Position numbers and translations under genes: made by a program. This document shows positions 24,081 through 35,850 of a stretch of 64,000 bases of DNA, piece by piece (position 1 is the first letter of the stretch; every line of letters starts with the position of its first letter). The notes beneath the pieces were generated by a model, which saw only the letters and a program-made list of their open reading frames with translations, searched no databases and was not told the origin of the DNA. Source of the DNA: Armigeres subalbatus (Eukaryota; Arthropoda; Insecta; Diptera; Culicidae); the NCBI RefSeq assembly GCF_024139115.2, contig NC_085141.1, positions 165,312,908 to 165,376,907 on the forward strand, in the 5' to 3' direction.

Positions 24081-24373
24081 TACCGTAGACCCCCGATAAT
24101 TTGAACGGTACCTCATTCAAATTAACGGGGTTCATTTTTAATTTGAACTTCTGGTTACTCTATAAGCATCAGAAAAACTGGTTTCTGGCTGCTCTCTTTG
24201 CTGGTTTGTTTTGATTCTGTGTTCCATTTCACGATGTTCCATTTTTCTTCTCTCGATTCCACGTGGTAAATGACGTTTGAACCATTTTTAATTTGAACGA
24301 TGTTCAAACCAACGGGGTTCAAATTAAAAAGTGTTCAGATTAAAAACGGTCATATTACCGGGGGTCCACGGTA
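24081..24373. mobile_element. TIR element, 293 bp, TACCGTAGACCCCCG ends
   Basis: TACCGTAGACCCCCGATAAT at the left is the inverse, with small changes, of ATTACCGGGGGTCCACGGTA at the right. Subterminal repeats of AATTTGAAC run inward from both ends. It lies between TA dinucleotides. Confidence 0.8.
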
Positions 24374-24774
24374 TTACCATCTGGCATCTTGATGTCGTGG
24401 AACGTGCATATTTTTGTTTACGTCGCATTTTCTACCGTCCCGACTCCGAGAGAGAATGAGAGTAAAATGTTGAGAGATTGAGTGAAATTTTGCATGGTTT
24501 TTATGTATGGTTTTTATGTGTGCCGGAATGGCAATCGCTATGACAAATGAGTGCTGCACCTCGTTAATTTAAATTAAATAAAAGCTTTTTTGAACGATAT
24601 TTAACACGAATAGCTATTTTTTATTGTGCATTTAGACCAAAGCTGTTTATATGACGCTGATGAACTGGCAGCAAGGCCCACTTCCGACGAGATTCACACG
24701 GAAAAATAAAATAAATATGCATCGCTGGACGGTGTTATCTGTCACAAAATCGAGCTTGTTTTGCCACTCACAAC

Positions 24775-24939
24775 GTCGCTGGCACTAAATTGAAGTTCGG
24801 AAATCGATTTCCACACTTCCGAACGCTCTTCCAACAATGTGTTGCTGGCAAACTCAAATTTTGTTTTGACGTTCATGAAGTCGGAAGTAAGTTCGGAAGT
24901 AAAACGTCGGAAGTCGGAATACAATTTAGTGCTGGCGAC
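24775..24939. mobile_element. Short MITE with 18-bp perfect ends
   Basis: GTCGCTGGCACTAAATTG at the left is the exact inverse of CAATTTAGTGCTGGCGAC at the right. Repeats of TTCGGAAGT and TTCCGAAC lie inside. Size and ends fit a MITE. Confidence 0.75.
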
Positions 24940-25084
24940 ACAATAAGTAAAAGTAAACCCCAATGCAGTATTATACAGCCCACAAAATTCAGGAAAAGTT
25001 GCTTCCTGTCATAAATATCAATTAAATAATGCAGTCGTACGCATGTTAGGCCGGGAATGGGGTAAGAAACCCTATATTCGAATT

Positions 25085-25258
25085 GGCCTGGTGCCGGTCT
25101 AGGCAATTTTCGGATTGGAAATTGTAAAAGTATCATCAAAACCTCGCCTCGAACCGAACCTCGAAAAGTACTAGAAACCTCGCAGTTAATAACTGTGGAA
25201 GTGCTTAATGAACACTAAGCTGCGAGGCGGGTCTGTCCCAGTAATGCCAATAAGAAGA
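25085..25258 (+). repeat. Feilai-like SINE fragment, rearranged
   Basis: GCCGGTCTAGGCAATTTTCG and AACTGTGGAAGTGCTTAATG identify it as the SINE seen at 2641. The tRNA-like head is missing, and the middle is replaced by a CCTCG-rich stretch. The tail ends AAGAAGAAG. Confidence 0.75.
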
Positions 25259-25782
25259 AGACATCAAGAATATTTAAATCGAATCTTTAATAACAGTTTT
25301 AGAAAACTTCATAAATTATGTATGCAGACCTGCATTATTTACATCATAGAAATATTATCACACTCAAACTAAACTGAAGGTGAAAACATAGTCTGAATCC
25401 GATTAAGGCATTTCACGTAACAAGCGTCAACACACACGTTCCGTTCCAGTTCCGTGTTAAACTGTATGTCAACCTAGCTAAAAACTGCAAAGTGCTAATC
25501 AGTGCCTCATTTCCATATCACATTGAAAATCGATAATATCTGTGAGGGTAGGTGCATTTATTACCAAGAGTATACTGTTCAGTTATATATATTTATACAT
25601 TTATTCCTGTTTAACACCATAATTCGCTCGAGTTGCATGACTTGCTTCCACACCTAGGCATAGAAAATTTGATAGCTGAGAGTTTTGTATATATACATGT
25701 ATTATTTAATCGATTACTCAAAACAATGTACCTCTGTATCACAAAAAAAAAAGAAATCAAATAAAACTGTGTTCATCTATAG

Positions 25783-26170
25783 AATTTGGGCGTTTGAATT
25801 AATTCCGTTTGCATCACTAATCAATTTCGCTGCATTTGCAATTCTGGTAAAAAGGTTCCTTCCACTTCTTTACATGTCCGTAATAACTTGCGTCACGCAG
25901 ATAGTAGCCGGTTTGTCCTTGATTGCTGTTGCACACCTGCAGCAGAATATTAACGAAGTCATTTCACCGAATTTTTTAAAGCGTTTTGCAGATGAGGATC
26001 AAAGCCTTAAAATGCTTTTTCAAATTGCGTTTTCAAACAGTGTGTGTTGCAAAGTGAATTACATGTTAAATACTACCGATTTTCTCACTGCAACGCCGCT
26101 TGATCTTCGGTGTCAAACCATTTGTCTAGTGAGGACTTCCGCAAGGACAAACCACTCTAATCCGCGCTAG
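25783..26170 (+). CDS. Tetraspanin-like open frame, partial; exon or pseudogene
   Basis: The open frame runs from 25685 to a stop at 26168-26170; the plausible part starts after a possible acceptor (CATCTATAG) at 25782. It encodes two hydrophobic segments, FASLINFAAFAILVKRF and LPLLYMSVITCVTQIVAGLS, spaced like tetraspanin TM2 and TM3. Then comes a hydrophilic stretch with QQNINEVI and a CC pair (SNSVCCKVN), like the start of a tetraspanin large loop. TM1, TM4 and the canonical CCG are missing, and no partner exons are visible. It could be a gene fragment or a chance frame. Confidence 0.28.
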
Positions 26171-27380
26171 GCTTGCGTGCTTTCTCCGGTAGCTATACCC
26201 CTCGCTTTTGTGGTTTTATCTTAGTTTTTTTGGTCGTGAATGTGCCATTTTATATCAGTGTTCCAAGCACACCAACACACTACGGGTAACAGCATTTTCT
26301 GCATTGTATGCAAACGCTTGACCAATCATCAGTAAGTAACGGTTGAGTATACAAAAAATAATACCTACGTTTTCGTTTATTAATTTCTAGATTCTAATAT
26401 CACTAGTCCACTGTATTTTTCATCTTGTTTTTATTGCAGGTGCATTTGCAAACCAACTGCTGCAGAGCTTTTCGTATCCGCACATCCGACTCACTCTAAC
26501 TATTTCTATATCTCTAACATTTGCACTGTAAAAAAAAACCAAATGTTTCAAGCTGAAACAGCATATCATCTTTAACCTCCAGCGAATCCTGCCTGCCCTC
26601 CCCTGTTCGATATCACATTAAACAATTACGATTGCATTGCAAGACGCCCGAGTTTAGCTCATTTTGTAGTTGAAAACAGAGAGGAAGTACACTCTCCTAT
26701 TTGTAATGTTGTTTGGTGGTGTTTGGTGTTACGGTAGATTTCAATCATCCATGCATTTTTATTGCTCGCGGTGACAGGTTGGTATTTCATCTTTTACTAG
26801 TTGTCTAACTTTAAGGATACTTAGCTGATAGTTAATAATTATATTTTACTTTGAATTGGCTACTCAAACAACGAAAAAATATTAAATGCGTTGATACTAT
26901 TTAAATAGAAAAAAATCCGTTGCAATGCACAGGACACTGATTTTCCGCGATGCTTCGTGCGTATTTTTCTTCGGGATTTTATAGCAAAAAGTAATACACA
27001 ATGTTTTGAAAATCTTAAACGAATATTTGGTTAAAAATCAGCCGGTAGCGAAAAAATCGGGAAAAACTGTGAATCGTGTAAAAATAGAGTCCAGGGCTAA
27101 ATGCTGTGACACAGTGCTACGACATGTGACGTTCTATGCACAATAGGGATGCTCAATTTTTTATGGAAGAAAAACTTATGTCAAAAATTTTGATGGGTTA
27201 ATTGATTATTCGATTCTATTTGATGCCCTGATGCTCAGCACCCGATTGAAGCGATTTGGATAGGAAGAGTGGAATCGCCAACTTCCTATTGTTAACATCT
27301 CGTGGATAAAGGGTGGGCTCTTCTCCCCATCTATTGGGTCAATCTGGGTAACGAGGGCTAGATTTTATTATTGTATGTAC
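26171..27380. other. Intergenic, nothing recognised
   Basis: This is A+T-rich sequence with no supported gene. Confidence 0.35.
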
Positions 27381-27384
27381 GAAC

Positions 27385-27480
27385 TTTCTTCTGGAAGGAG
27401 ATTCTCTATTCATCCCGTGGGTTCACATAAGTGTCTTTGCTTATGGAACCACCCCACCCATTTTTGGCCCTTCATACAGG
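27385..27480. repeat. Dispersed repeat shared with 60590-60690
   Basis: CTGGAAGGAGATTCT, CCCGTGGGTT and the motif CATTTTTGGCCCTTCATACA occur in the same order in both places. The boundaries and class are unknown. A short ATC microsatellite follows at 27577-27597. Confidence 0.55.
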
Positions 27481-27766
27481 AGTTTGATGAAATATATACA
27501 ATAGTATAATCATGATCAAATCGTTTGACAGATATGGCCAGTTCTATCGGCGGGTGCCTTGCTACAATAGATGGTAGTATCATCATCATCATCATCTATT
27601 TGATGCCCTGTTGCTCAGGGCAATATTGTATCCAAATCGGTCAACATTTGAGCGGTGTTAAACTTATATAAGAATCTATCAATTTCGCATATGCTCAATT
27701 ATATAAATTTTGGTAGGTTCTTATACTGCATTGGTAAAGAATCTGAATTGTAAAAAAAAAGTTTTT

Positions 27767-27843
27767 CCTCCACCTAGCTTCGAACATGCACAGTTTGGGT
27801 CTGAGGCAAGGTACTCTACCACTGTACCACTCGACTCATCTCG
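27767..27843 (-). repeat. tRNA-like relic
   Basis: On the minus strand, an A-box-like GTGGTACAGTGGTAGAGTA and a B-box-like TGTTCGAAGCT stand at tRNA spacing. The acceptor arms do not pair well. It is probably the head of a decayed SINE or MITE. Confidence 0.45.
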
Positions 27844-28397
27844 GAAAGGAGTGGCTTTTAGCCTAAGTTAAACGGAAAATTATATTTCTTTTCAACTGTT
27901 TGATAGAGGAATTTTATTTAACTGTAACAAATTCATCTAAAAAATAAATCATTCATTGATCGCGTAAAAGAAACTTTTCGGGAACGATTTCAGATCACAG
28001 ACTAGGGTATAAGAAAAATGGATTGACAGCATAAATCGTAGTTATTACTGAACGCTGGTTGCCAGAATTCAGCATGGTTTGCCCAAATAGCTACGATTTC
28101 TGATGTCTTCACTGTAACGCATCACTTCCTTTGCGAAATAGATTCGTCGGAAAAATAATCGGAAATGATTGAAAATGAATTTAAAAATTACAAAATTGCG
28201 AATGAAAAGAAGTCTTGGTTAACACTGGACCTGGTCCAATAGTAGAGAATACGCTGTTTACATTTTCTAATCTTATTTGTTGCAGTATGTGAACTTGTTG
28301 TTGTATTTTGATTAGAATGCTTATTCATATTTTAATCAAATAAAAAAGAGTTTGAACTATGTATTTGATTCTTTTGAAAGCCACTAAAATTAGAAAT

Positions 28398-29423
28398 TCA
28401 TCCTTTGCCGTCGATCGCAATACCGGGCCGATTGGCATGATTGAGGACATCCGTTATGATCTTGCGATGCCGGTACAGCTTTACGAAACAATTTTCGAGA
28501 ACCGGAATAGACACATATTTGTAGTAGGCCAACAAATAGCCTGAATCAGCTAAGGCTGAACATCTGGACATGATATGCTCGATCGTTTCCCTCACTAAAT
28601 TGCACTTCCTGCAGTGGTCCTCCACGTTTTTCTGCAATATGTAGTGCTGATAGTTCTTCGTCGCAATTACCCTGCCCTGGATGGCTGAAATGCCATGTTT
28701 TCGACGCCGCTCTGCCAATTATTCCAATTCCAGCTGATGGTGGTGCGTCTTATGCAATTTCTGGTGCTTCCACGATGCGATCATTTCGTCGACAGTTTTT
28801 ATGATGCAGTTCAGCTGATAGTCTTTCTGCGTAAAATGCAGGGCACGGAATCCGTGGTCAGCTTCACACACAGTGCGATAGATTTTCTGCTGGTTATGGC
28901 GCTCCACGTAGTATCTTCGCAACTGCTGGATCTGGGAACCCAGAGCGTATAGTATATCGGTGACACCTCTTCCTCCTACTGCACGTGGAGCATGCGATGC
29001 TTGGCGAACGCCACTCGTACTGCTCGTTTTAACGCCCCAAGTCAGTCTTGCCCGAGGTTGAGTACCGTTTTGAAGCATTCCGCCATCCACCCGTGGACCG
29101 CTGTGAGTTTTTTCATACCGGAAATCATGCACAAAATCGGATCCTGGTGCAGTCCAATTCCTGGTACACCAGGTGGCTTCATGTATGTCTTGGGTGGCCA
29201 TGTCTCCAATTCCACCGCAATTTCATTATTCTTCCTCCCACAGATTGGACCAAAACTGCGTGACATCTCCTATCTCCGGAAGGTCTTCGCCGAAGTTGGC
29301 TTTGTCGTTTTGGATGTAGTTGTTGAACTCCCTTTGGTTGATGTTGAACATTTGATAAACTTGACTTCAGCTCCTCGAAGTTCTACAGGGTTTTCGAGTA
29401 CTGTGGCAAAATATTCTAATTAA
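28398..29423 (-). pseudogene. Non-LTR retrotransposon ORF2 remnant, internally deleted
   Basis: Minus-strand translation near 29300 gives GDVTQFWSNLWEE, a segment that in some LINE proteins lies ahead of the reverse transcriptase. After a frameshift it reads MISGMKKLTAVHGWMAECF in one frame and, later, RAVGGRGVTDI, as in the C-terminal domain. After an in-frame TAA at 28719-28721 it continues AERRRKHGISAIQGRV and CRKCNLVRETIEHIMSRC, a CCHC-type zinc motif. The catalytic FADD region is absent, so most of the reverse transcriptase has been deleted. Clade is uncertain. Confidence 0.7.
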
Positions 29424-29800
29424 GAATGCTTACGGCACTCGTCAACCGATACACAACCGATGGTCGGATTCGTCGAATTTCACGACATAATTCCGTAACT
29501 CGAAAACCATCAGCGCTAGAGTTTTGATGTCTTCAGAAAAAATGATCTACAAGAAAAGATCTATTTTTGGTGTAAATTGCCATTAGGGTGGCCCTTTTGT
29601 TACAATTTTTCTGGAATTTACTTTAATCTTCCGAGTTAGAGGATCGTAGAAGCTGTAGAAAATTTAATTTTAAGCATTTTTGCATAAAAACATTTATTTC
29701 ATGTCATACATTAAATGTTTTATGACAAGATTACTAAATTTAAATAGCGTGGTTCTAAAAAAAACAATTTTTATGTTCTACTTTCTTTAATTCAAATTAC

Positions 29801-31803
29801 AGTGAACTCTCCCTTACTCGATACTGAAGGGACCATCGAGTTAGGGAGGTATCGAGATAGGGAACACATTTATATTTGGCCGAATGCCGTTAAACCGAAC
29901 AGTTAAAATTGGTTTCCTTATTAAGTGAAGTGAGAAGAGAGATGTTCGAAGTGAATGTTGAACAGCCAGAACTGAGAAGTGAGAAATGAGATTTTTTTTA
30001 AATGGGTACAGAGTATTGAGAACTGAGTACTGAGAAACGGAAGTGAGTATTGAGTAGTGAGATGTGTGCAGTAACATGTGAGTAGTGGAAAGTGAGAAAT
30101 GAGAAGTGAGAAGAAAGGGGTGAGAAGTGAGTTGTGATAGTTGCGAAGTAAGAAAAATGATGTGAGTAGTGAGAAAAACAGAAGCAAGGAGTGAGAAGGA
30201 GAGAGGATAATTATGAGGTGAGAAGCGAGATGTTAAGTAGTGAGAAGTGAGTGGAGAGATATAAGACAGGAGAAGGAGACAGAAAAAGGAAGAGAAAAAA
30301 AGAAAGGAGGAAAAAGAAAGAATATCGTTTCTCACTTCTTGTTTCTCGGTCTCACTTCTCATTTCTTATTACTCCCTTCTTATAACTTACTTCTCACTCT
30401 TAATTTCTCACTTTTCACTTCTCATTACTTACTTCTTACTTCTCTCTCCACACATTTGGCGTCTCATCTCCCTTTTCCCACTACTCACTTCTCACTTTGC
30501 ACTCCCCACTATGAATTTCTGACCTCTCACTTCGCACATTTCATTTCTATTATCTCATTTTTCACTCCTTACTACTCACTTATAACTTTTTATATCTCAC
30601 TTCTGACTTCTCATTTCTCACTCATCACTTTTCACTTCTCACTATTCGCTTCGATCTTCGTACCCTAAACTTCTCACCTCTCATTTTTCACTTCCCACTA
30701 CTCACCTCTCACTACTTGCTTCTCATTTCTCACTTTGAATTTCTCACTTCTTACTTTTAACTTTTCATTTCTCACTATTAATTTCTCACTTCGCGCATCT
30801 CACTTCTCACTTCACACATCTCACTTCTGACTTCGCACATCTCACTTCTGACTTCGCACATCTCATTTCTCACATCTTATTTTTTACTTCTTACTTCTCA
30901 CTTATAACTTCTTATATCTCACTTCTGACTTCTCATTTCTTACTCATCATTTTTCACTTTTAACTTTTCACTTCTCACTATTCGCTTCGATCTTCGTACT
31001 CTAAACTTCTCACTTCTCACCTCTCATTTCTCACTTCCACTACTCACCTCGCACTTCTTACTTCTCATTTCTTGCTTTACTTTTCTCACTTCTAACTTTC
31101 CATTACTCACTATTAATTTCTCACTTCTCACTTCGTGCATCTCACTTCTCACTTCTGACTTCGCACATATCACTTTTCATTTTTCACTTTTCACTTCTCA
31201 CATATAACTTCTTATATCTCACTTCTGAGTTCTCATTTCTCACTTATCACATTTCAATTCAACTTCTAACTTTCCACTTATCTCTCCTTCCTTCATACTT
31301 TTCACTTCTCATAACTCTCTTCGCACTCCGAATTTCTCACTTCTTACTCTGTATTTTCTACTTCCTACTACTTATTTCTCACTTCTTACTTCAAACTTCT
31401 CACTTCTCATTTCTCACTTCTCATTTCTCACTTTCCATCTCTCACTTTTAATTTCTCATTTCTAACTTCTCACTTCTCATATCTCACGTCTCATACCTCA
31501 CATCTCATATCTCACTTCTTATTCTTCACTTCTAACTTCTTATTTCTCATATCTCATTTCTCACTTCTCACTTTTCACTTCTAAGTTCTAACTACTAACT
31601 ATGTCGTGCATGTACTGCTTCTAACAACATCGAGTTAGCGAGGTGAAAATGCTTTAGAAAATTACTTCGACTTAGAGAATATTGAGTAAGGGAGATATCG
31701 ACTTACGGAGAGGGCGCAATATGCTAGATTCAAGGGACTTTGAATTTCATCGAGTTAGAGAAAATATCGAGTTACAGAATATCGAGTTAGGGAGAGTTCA
31801 CTG
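29801..31803. mobile_element. TIR element carrying a large CTTCTCA satellite
   Basis: ACAGTGAACTCTCCCTTACT at the left is the near inverse of the right end TTAGGGAGAGTTCACTGTA. Both ends carry repeated ATCGAGTTAGGGA-type motifs. Most of the interior is a simple satellite. Nothing coding is present. Confidence 0.8.
29925..31600. repeat. CTTCTCA-type satellite that switches strand
   Basis: From about 29925 to 30315 the plus strand is purine-rich (units of GTGAGAAGTGAG). From about 30320 to 31600 it is the complementary pyrimidine form (units of CTTCTCACTT, mixed 7- and 10-base steps). Long open frames here (up to 173 codons) are a by-product of the repeat and are not genes. Confidence 0.9.
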
Positions 31804-32810
31804 TATTTTCAAGAACTGTCTTAGCATCGCTTTACGGTTTTTGGATAGCTCTTCTTTTGGTTACATAAGATGATTGATAGCTGCATTTTCAACCATGTTA
31901 TAGCCTTTTTACATGTAAAATTTTTATTTTTCTGAGCGTTCTACTGCACTTCCGGTGGATGCATAATTGTCCCATGTTTGCTGGGATTCCCTATATACAG
32001 GGGTTAGACAAAAAGGTTATTGAGATAGGCAAAATTTTGTTGAAATTCGAATCAGAAAAAGACGATTTTGATAAAACCGGGACCATCGGACGCGGAAACT
32101 CTTCTAGTATTCTGTCTTTATGCAGAACCTCAGATTGGCCCTTGGCCACCGGAGATGTTCCGGATTTTCCGATGGTATGTTCAAAATGCATTTTTTGTAC
32201 TGCTTGTCATTTTATGTGACGTTTACTTTCATCATGTTTTATATTTTCTCCATAAATTAGAACTAATATGCCGGCCAATGCTGGCTGTAGATCGAGAATT
32301 CATATAAACCACGCAGAGATATGGTCATTTCCGTAAAAACGTAAAATAGTTATCAAACCACACTGGTGGCAAGTGTACGTTTTTCAATATCTGATGATGG
32401 CTGAATGGAGTAAGCCGAAACGTTATTAGAAAACGGAAATTGTGTATTTTTGATCACCGATAAAAATCAACAAACCATATAAAGTTTTACGGTGACCAAA
32501 ACCCCACCAAATACTTGTATAATGAATCGAGGACCTAAAAAATATATCTTTGGTACAGGCTGTCGAACATCTCTAATTTTTATTATGTATTAGTAAAATT
32601 AGAAGATCAATTAAAGAAATTTAAGCAGGGAGTCGTTGAAAACTCTCACTTAGAGATTGCGGAAATCAATTTGTTATTCTGCCATATAAAATCAATTTAT
32701 TCTAAATTCTTCACTCAAGTAGCGCTTGTAAGCATTTATTTTGTGAGAACACTTTGAAAATCGGTCTAGTAGTTCAAAAGCCGCGATTTAAAAAAAAATC
32801 AAAAATTTTG
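31804..32810. other. Interior of the 3.5-kb element, no gene
   Basis: This is unclassified sequence between the satellite element and the right arm. The motif ATCTGATGATGGCTGAATGG near 32390 resembles repeated Aedes intergenic sequence but I cannot name it. Confidence 0.35.
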
Positions 32811-33153
32811 ATTTTTTTATTTGCGGGTCCACCCGATCTATATGTAGTAATTTTGTCATAAAACATTACCTATATGAGATAAAATGACAGTTTTTTCAAT
32901 CAAAAATGCTTAGAATTAAATTCTATATAACTTTGTAGAATAGTACGATCCCCTAACTCGAAAGATTACAAAAATACATTTCAAAGAAATGTCGCAAATG
33001 ATCACCCTTACATCAAAAATAGATCTTTTCTTGCCTCCTCTTCCTCTTCTAGTTCCATATGCACTTCCTGCTTGCTGTACTCTACGTCTTCAGGAGTAGT
33101 CATATTCTATGACATAATATCTCTCTGGGTGTGTAAAATTTGTTCTGGTCAAG

Positions 33154-33399
33154 CTAAGTTGCAAACCGAGGAAACCTCTTATTGAACATCTCCAGCAATC
33201 CTGGTCTGCCGGACATATCCGTTTCCATCCGGATGCAAACGTAGTAGCAATGGATCACGCACTGATTCATCACCCTTGTGATCACATGATCAGTTGCCAT
33301 CGGCGGATTGACGTCGATCATCCACAGCAACATCACCAGGTGCAACATTGCCTTGGCAAATTCTTCTGCTGCCGTTTCCGTTTTGCCTTGGCGCATCAT
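33154..33399 (-). other. Open frame of 81 codons, unrecognised, possibly LINE-derived
   Basis: It encodes RQGKTETAAEEFAKAMLHLV and ends GLLEMFNKRFPRFAT. It lies on the same strand as the LINE remnant at 28398-29423, on the other side of the 3.5-kb element, and could be its upstream part. I do not recognise a domain. Confidence 0.25.
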
Positions 33400-33419
33400 G
33401 TAAACCCCGGATTTCTTGG

Positions 33420-33952
33420 TACTCCAAAACGTTATCGAGTTTGACCCAAAGTATTAGAACAATCAGAACTATTGAAATGTCCTCATCATCGGTATTTACC
33501 CAGAACGGTTCAATAAGTAAGTGGGGCCCTCCTTAGCCGTGCGGTAAGACGCGCGGCTACAAAGCAAGACCATGCTGAGGGTGGCTGGGTTCGATTCCCG
33601 GTGCCGGCCTAGGCAATTTTCGGATTGGAAATTGTCTCGACTTCCCTGGGCATAAAAGTATCATCGTGTTAGCCTCATGATATACCAATGCAAAAATGGT
33701 AACCTGGCTTAGAAACCTCGCAGTTAATAACTGTGGAAGTGCTTAATGAACACTAAGCTGCGAGGCGGCTCTGTCCCAGTGTGGGGATGTAATGCCAATA
33801 AGAAGGTTCAATAAGTATGTGCGCATCATGCAAAACAAAGCCAATAAGTACTCCAAAAAGTTCTCGAGTTCAACCCAAGGTATCTATCGGATCAACCAAG
33901 GGTTTTGAAATGTCCTCAGCATCGGCATATACCCAATCCGGTTCAATAAGCA
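33420..33952 (+). repeat. Diverged tandem duplication of about 100 bp, split by a SINE
   Basis: Unit 1 (33420-33519) and unit 2 (33850-33952) share ACTCCAAAA, TGAAATGTCCTCA, CATCGG and GGTTCAATAAG in the same order. The SINE at 33520-33804 sits between them. Confidence 0.75.
33520..33804 (+). repeat. Feilai-like SINE, full length, with 13-bp target duplication
   Basis: The copy starts GTGGGGCCCTCCTTAGCCGT and ends at AATGCCAATAAGAA with almost no tail. GGTTCAATAAGTA is duplicated exactly at 33507-33519 and 33805-33817. It has intact A- and B-box motifs. Confidence 0.9.
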
Positions 33953-34207
33953 TATGATTTTAATCCAGTCCGATGGTTTTTTTGACTTGGCGTTTAAAAA
34001 GTTTATAACTTGTATTGCATGCAGATTTGTTTTTCGGTATATAGCAACAATGGAGTCACACTTGTAGACGGTCAAGCTGCAATGGACGTTCCGTTTTATG
34101 GTAAAAAATCTTATTGGATTTCAAAATGTGTACTGGATGACGATGCATCAATTTTGAAAGAAGCTCGCATTGTAATTTATTTTGATAGTATGTCAAAAGG
34201 AGCCCTT

Positions 34208-35021
34208 GCACTATGGGGAAAGGGTGGCCATTAATCGAAAAATTTACTATCTCCTATTTGTCTAATTTATATATCATATGAAAGTATATACCCTAGATAA
34301 GAGAAACGGAAAATATTGAAGCGCTATGTTTATTATGTCAAAAGATATGGGCTGGCGAAGTGAAAAAAGCTGATAAAAATAAAAAATCGTTCCTTACTTT
34401 GATTTGTATGTTATGAAGTCAATTTTTCTCCAAATATAAAGTTTTATATACCATTTCAAAGCTGAAAACTTTAGCTTTTTGATGGTTTAGTTTATTTTGC
34501 ACGCAAAGGTTAATATCAAAAAGTTGTAGAAGAAAAACTTTAACTATCATAATTCTTCGCTATAAAATGGTCCCGCAAACCTAATGTCCTCAAATGTCCC
34601 CTCATCTGTAAATTGGGGATTGAAATATAACGCTAATAGCACCTTTTAGTGAGTGCTTTGCTTGCGCATATTTGCGCTTTTACGAGAACGCTGCAACCAA
34701 AGTTTTCTTGAAAATTGTGGGTTTTATACTCTATATCTCGTAAGTCGTAATGATTAGAAAATTAACAACATTATTTCTAGAAATATGGTTGTTTGCTATT
34801 TTATGCAAGCTGTATTGTAAACAAACAAAAAAAAATGCCAAAAAAAAATTGAGATTTTTTTTTCTTTTCGCCAGTGACATGTTTTGAAGGGTTAACGATG
34901 GCCTTTAAAGTGTTAAAACGAGTCCATAAATATTCTTTCGCATAATATATGTTGCATAGAAACAGTTTTCAATGAAACAATATTTTCGGCCGCTCATTTG
35001 TATGAGAATTCCCCATAGTGC
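34208..35021. mobile_element. Possible TIR element, about 810 bp
   Basis: GCACTATGGGGAA at 34208-34220 is the exact inverse of TTCCCCATAGTGC at 35009-35021. Beyond 13 bp the ends diverge and no target duplication is clear, so this is tentative. Confidence 0.35.
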
Positions 35022-35334
35022 CTCGGTGCATCGAAATAAGCCCTGATCGACACTAGTTGCCTTCCCTTTTGACCAGAACAACTAGGCCTAAGTTCTAGAA
35101 TCTGTGATTTTAACATACACTTTACTAGTTGGTTCGCTAATCAACATCACTAGTTCCAGTCAATAATGAAGAAGTAACTAAAAATATTCAATAAGATCAA
35201 TATTTTGAAGTTCAATACAATCTCTGCCATTACAAATCTCTGTCTTAGGTACCCCCTGGAACCAGTCAAGGTACCGCTTAAAGTACATGTACCAGGTTGA
35301 GTTATAAAATAATTATTGTACACACTTTCATTGC

Positions 35335-35850
35335 TCACTGTTTGTAAATTTGAGACATGTTTCTTTTACATGTGTTACTGGATTCTTCACAAATACTGAA
35401 AGCACACCATACATAACTCTTTCGATGGTGGCGTGCTAAATAAAACCAGCACAACATTTTCATTTTAACTAATTGAAAGCATGAAGTGCCAGAAATTGTT
35501 GAAAGAACAGCATAGAACGCCATAAACACGTCACCAGCCGTACGGAAACAGTGCCAGGCAAACCGCTCCACGTTCAAGTGTATTCTTCTCCTACAAATAC
35601 AAAAAGGGCATAACGAGGTATCATTGTTTCCAAACAAATCCTTGTCATCGTATGCCGTTGGTGCTCAAGTTCTATACAAAAAGTTTCCATATTCATTCCA
35701 ACAACGTTTCCATGTACCAGAAGCGCCTGGCCGGATAATAATGGTACAGAAATATACGAGGACGCATGAGCACAACTCCGGAACCGTGCCATGCGCATCA
35801 TCGAGGCCACTGCCTTTTGATGTCGTGTCGTGGTGGCCCAGGACAGCATA
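35335..35850 (-). pseudogene. Possible LINE 3' fragment with CCHC-like motif
   Basis: In one minus frame the segment reads GNNDTSLCPFC and then ERFAWHCFR, spaced like the C-terminal zinc motif of R1/Jockey-type LINE proteins. Upstream sequence is in other frames with stops. The match is short, so this is a weak call. Confidence 0.35.

Larger units (their letters stand above)
29550..33034. mobile_element. 3.5-kb inverted-repeat element with about 200-bp worn arms
   Basis: CAAGAAAAGATCTATTTTTG at 29550 answers CAAAAATAGATCTTTTCTTG at 33013-33032. Further inverse matches (for example TAATGTTTTATGACA in the left arm and TGTCATAAAACATTA in the right) extend about 200 bp inward. No transposase is seen. 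The satellite-bearing element 29801-31803 lies inside it. Confidence 0.65.

Noticed and set aside
29841..30668. Long open frames of 142-173 codons on both strands
   Set aside because: They lie in the CTTCTCA satellite and encode only Ser/Leu/Phe/His repeats; the frames follow from the repeat having no stop, not from selection.
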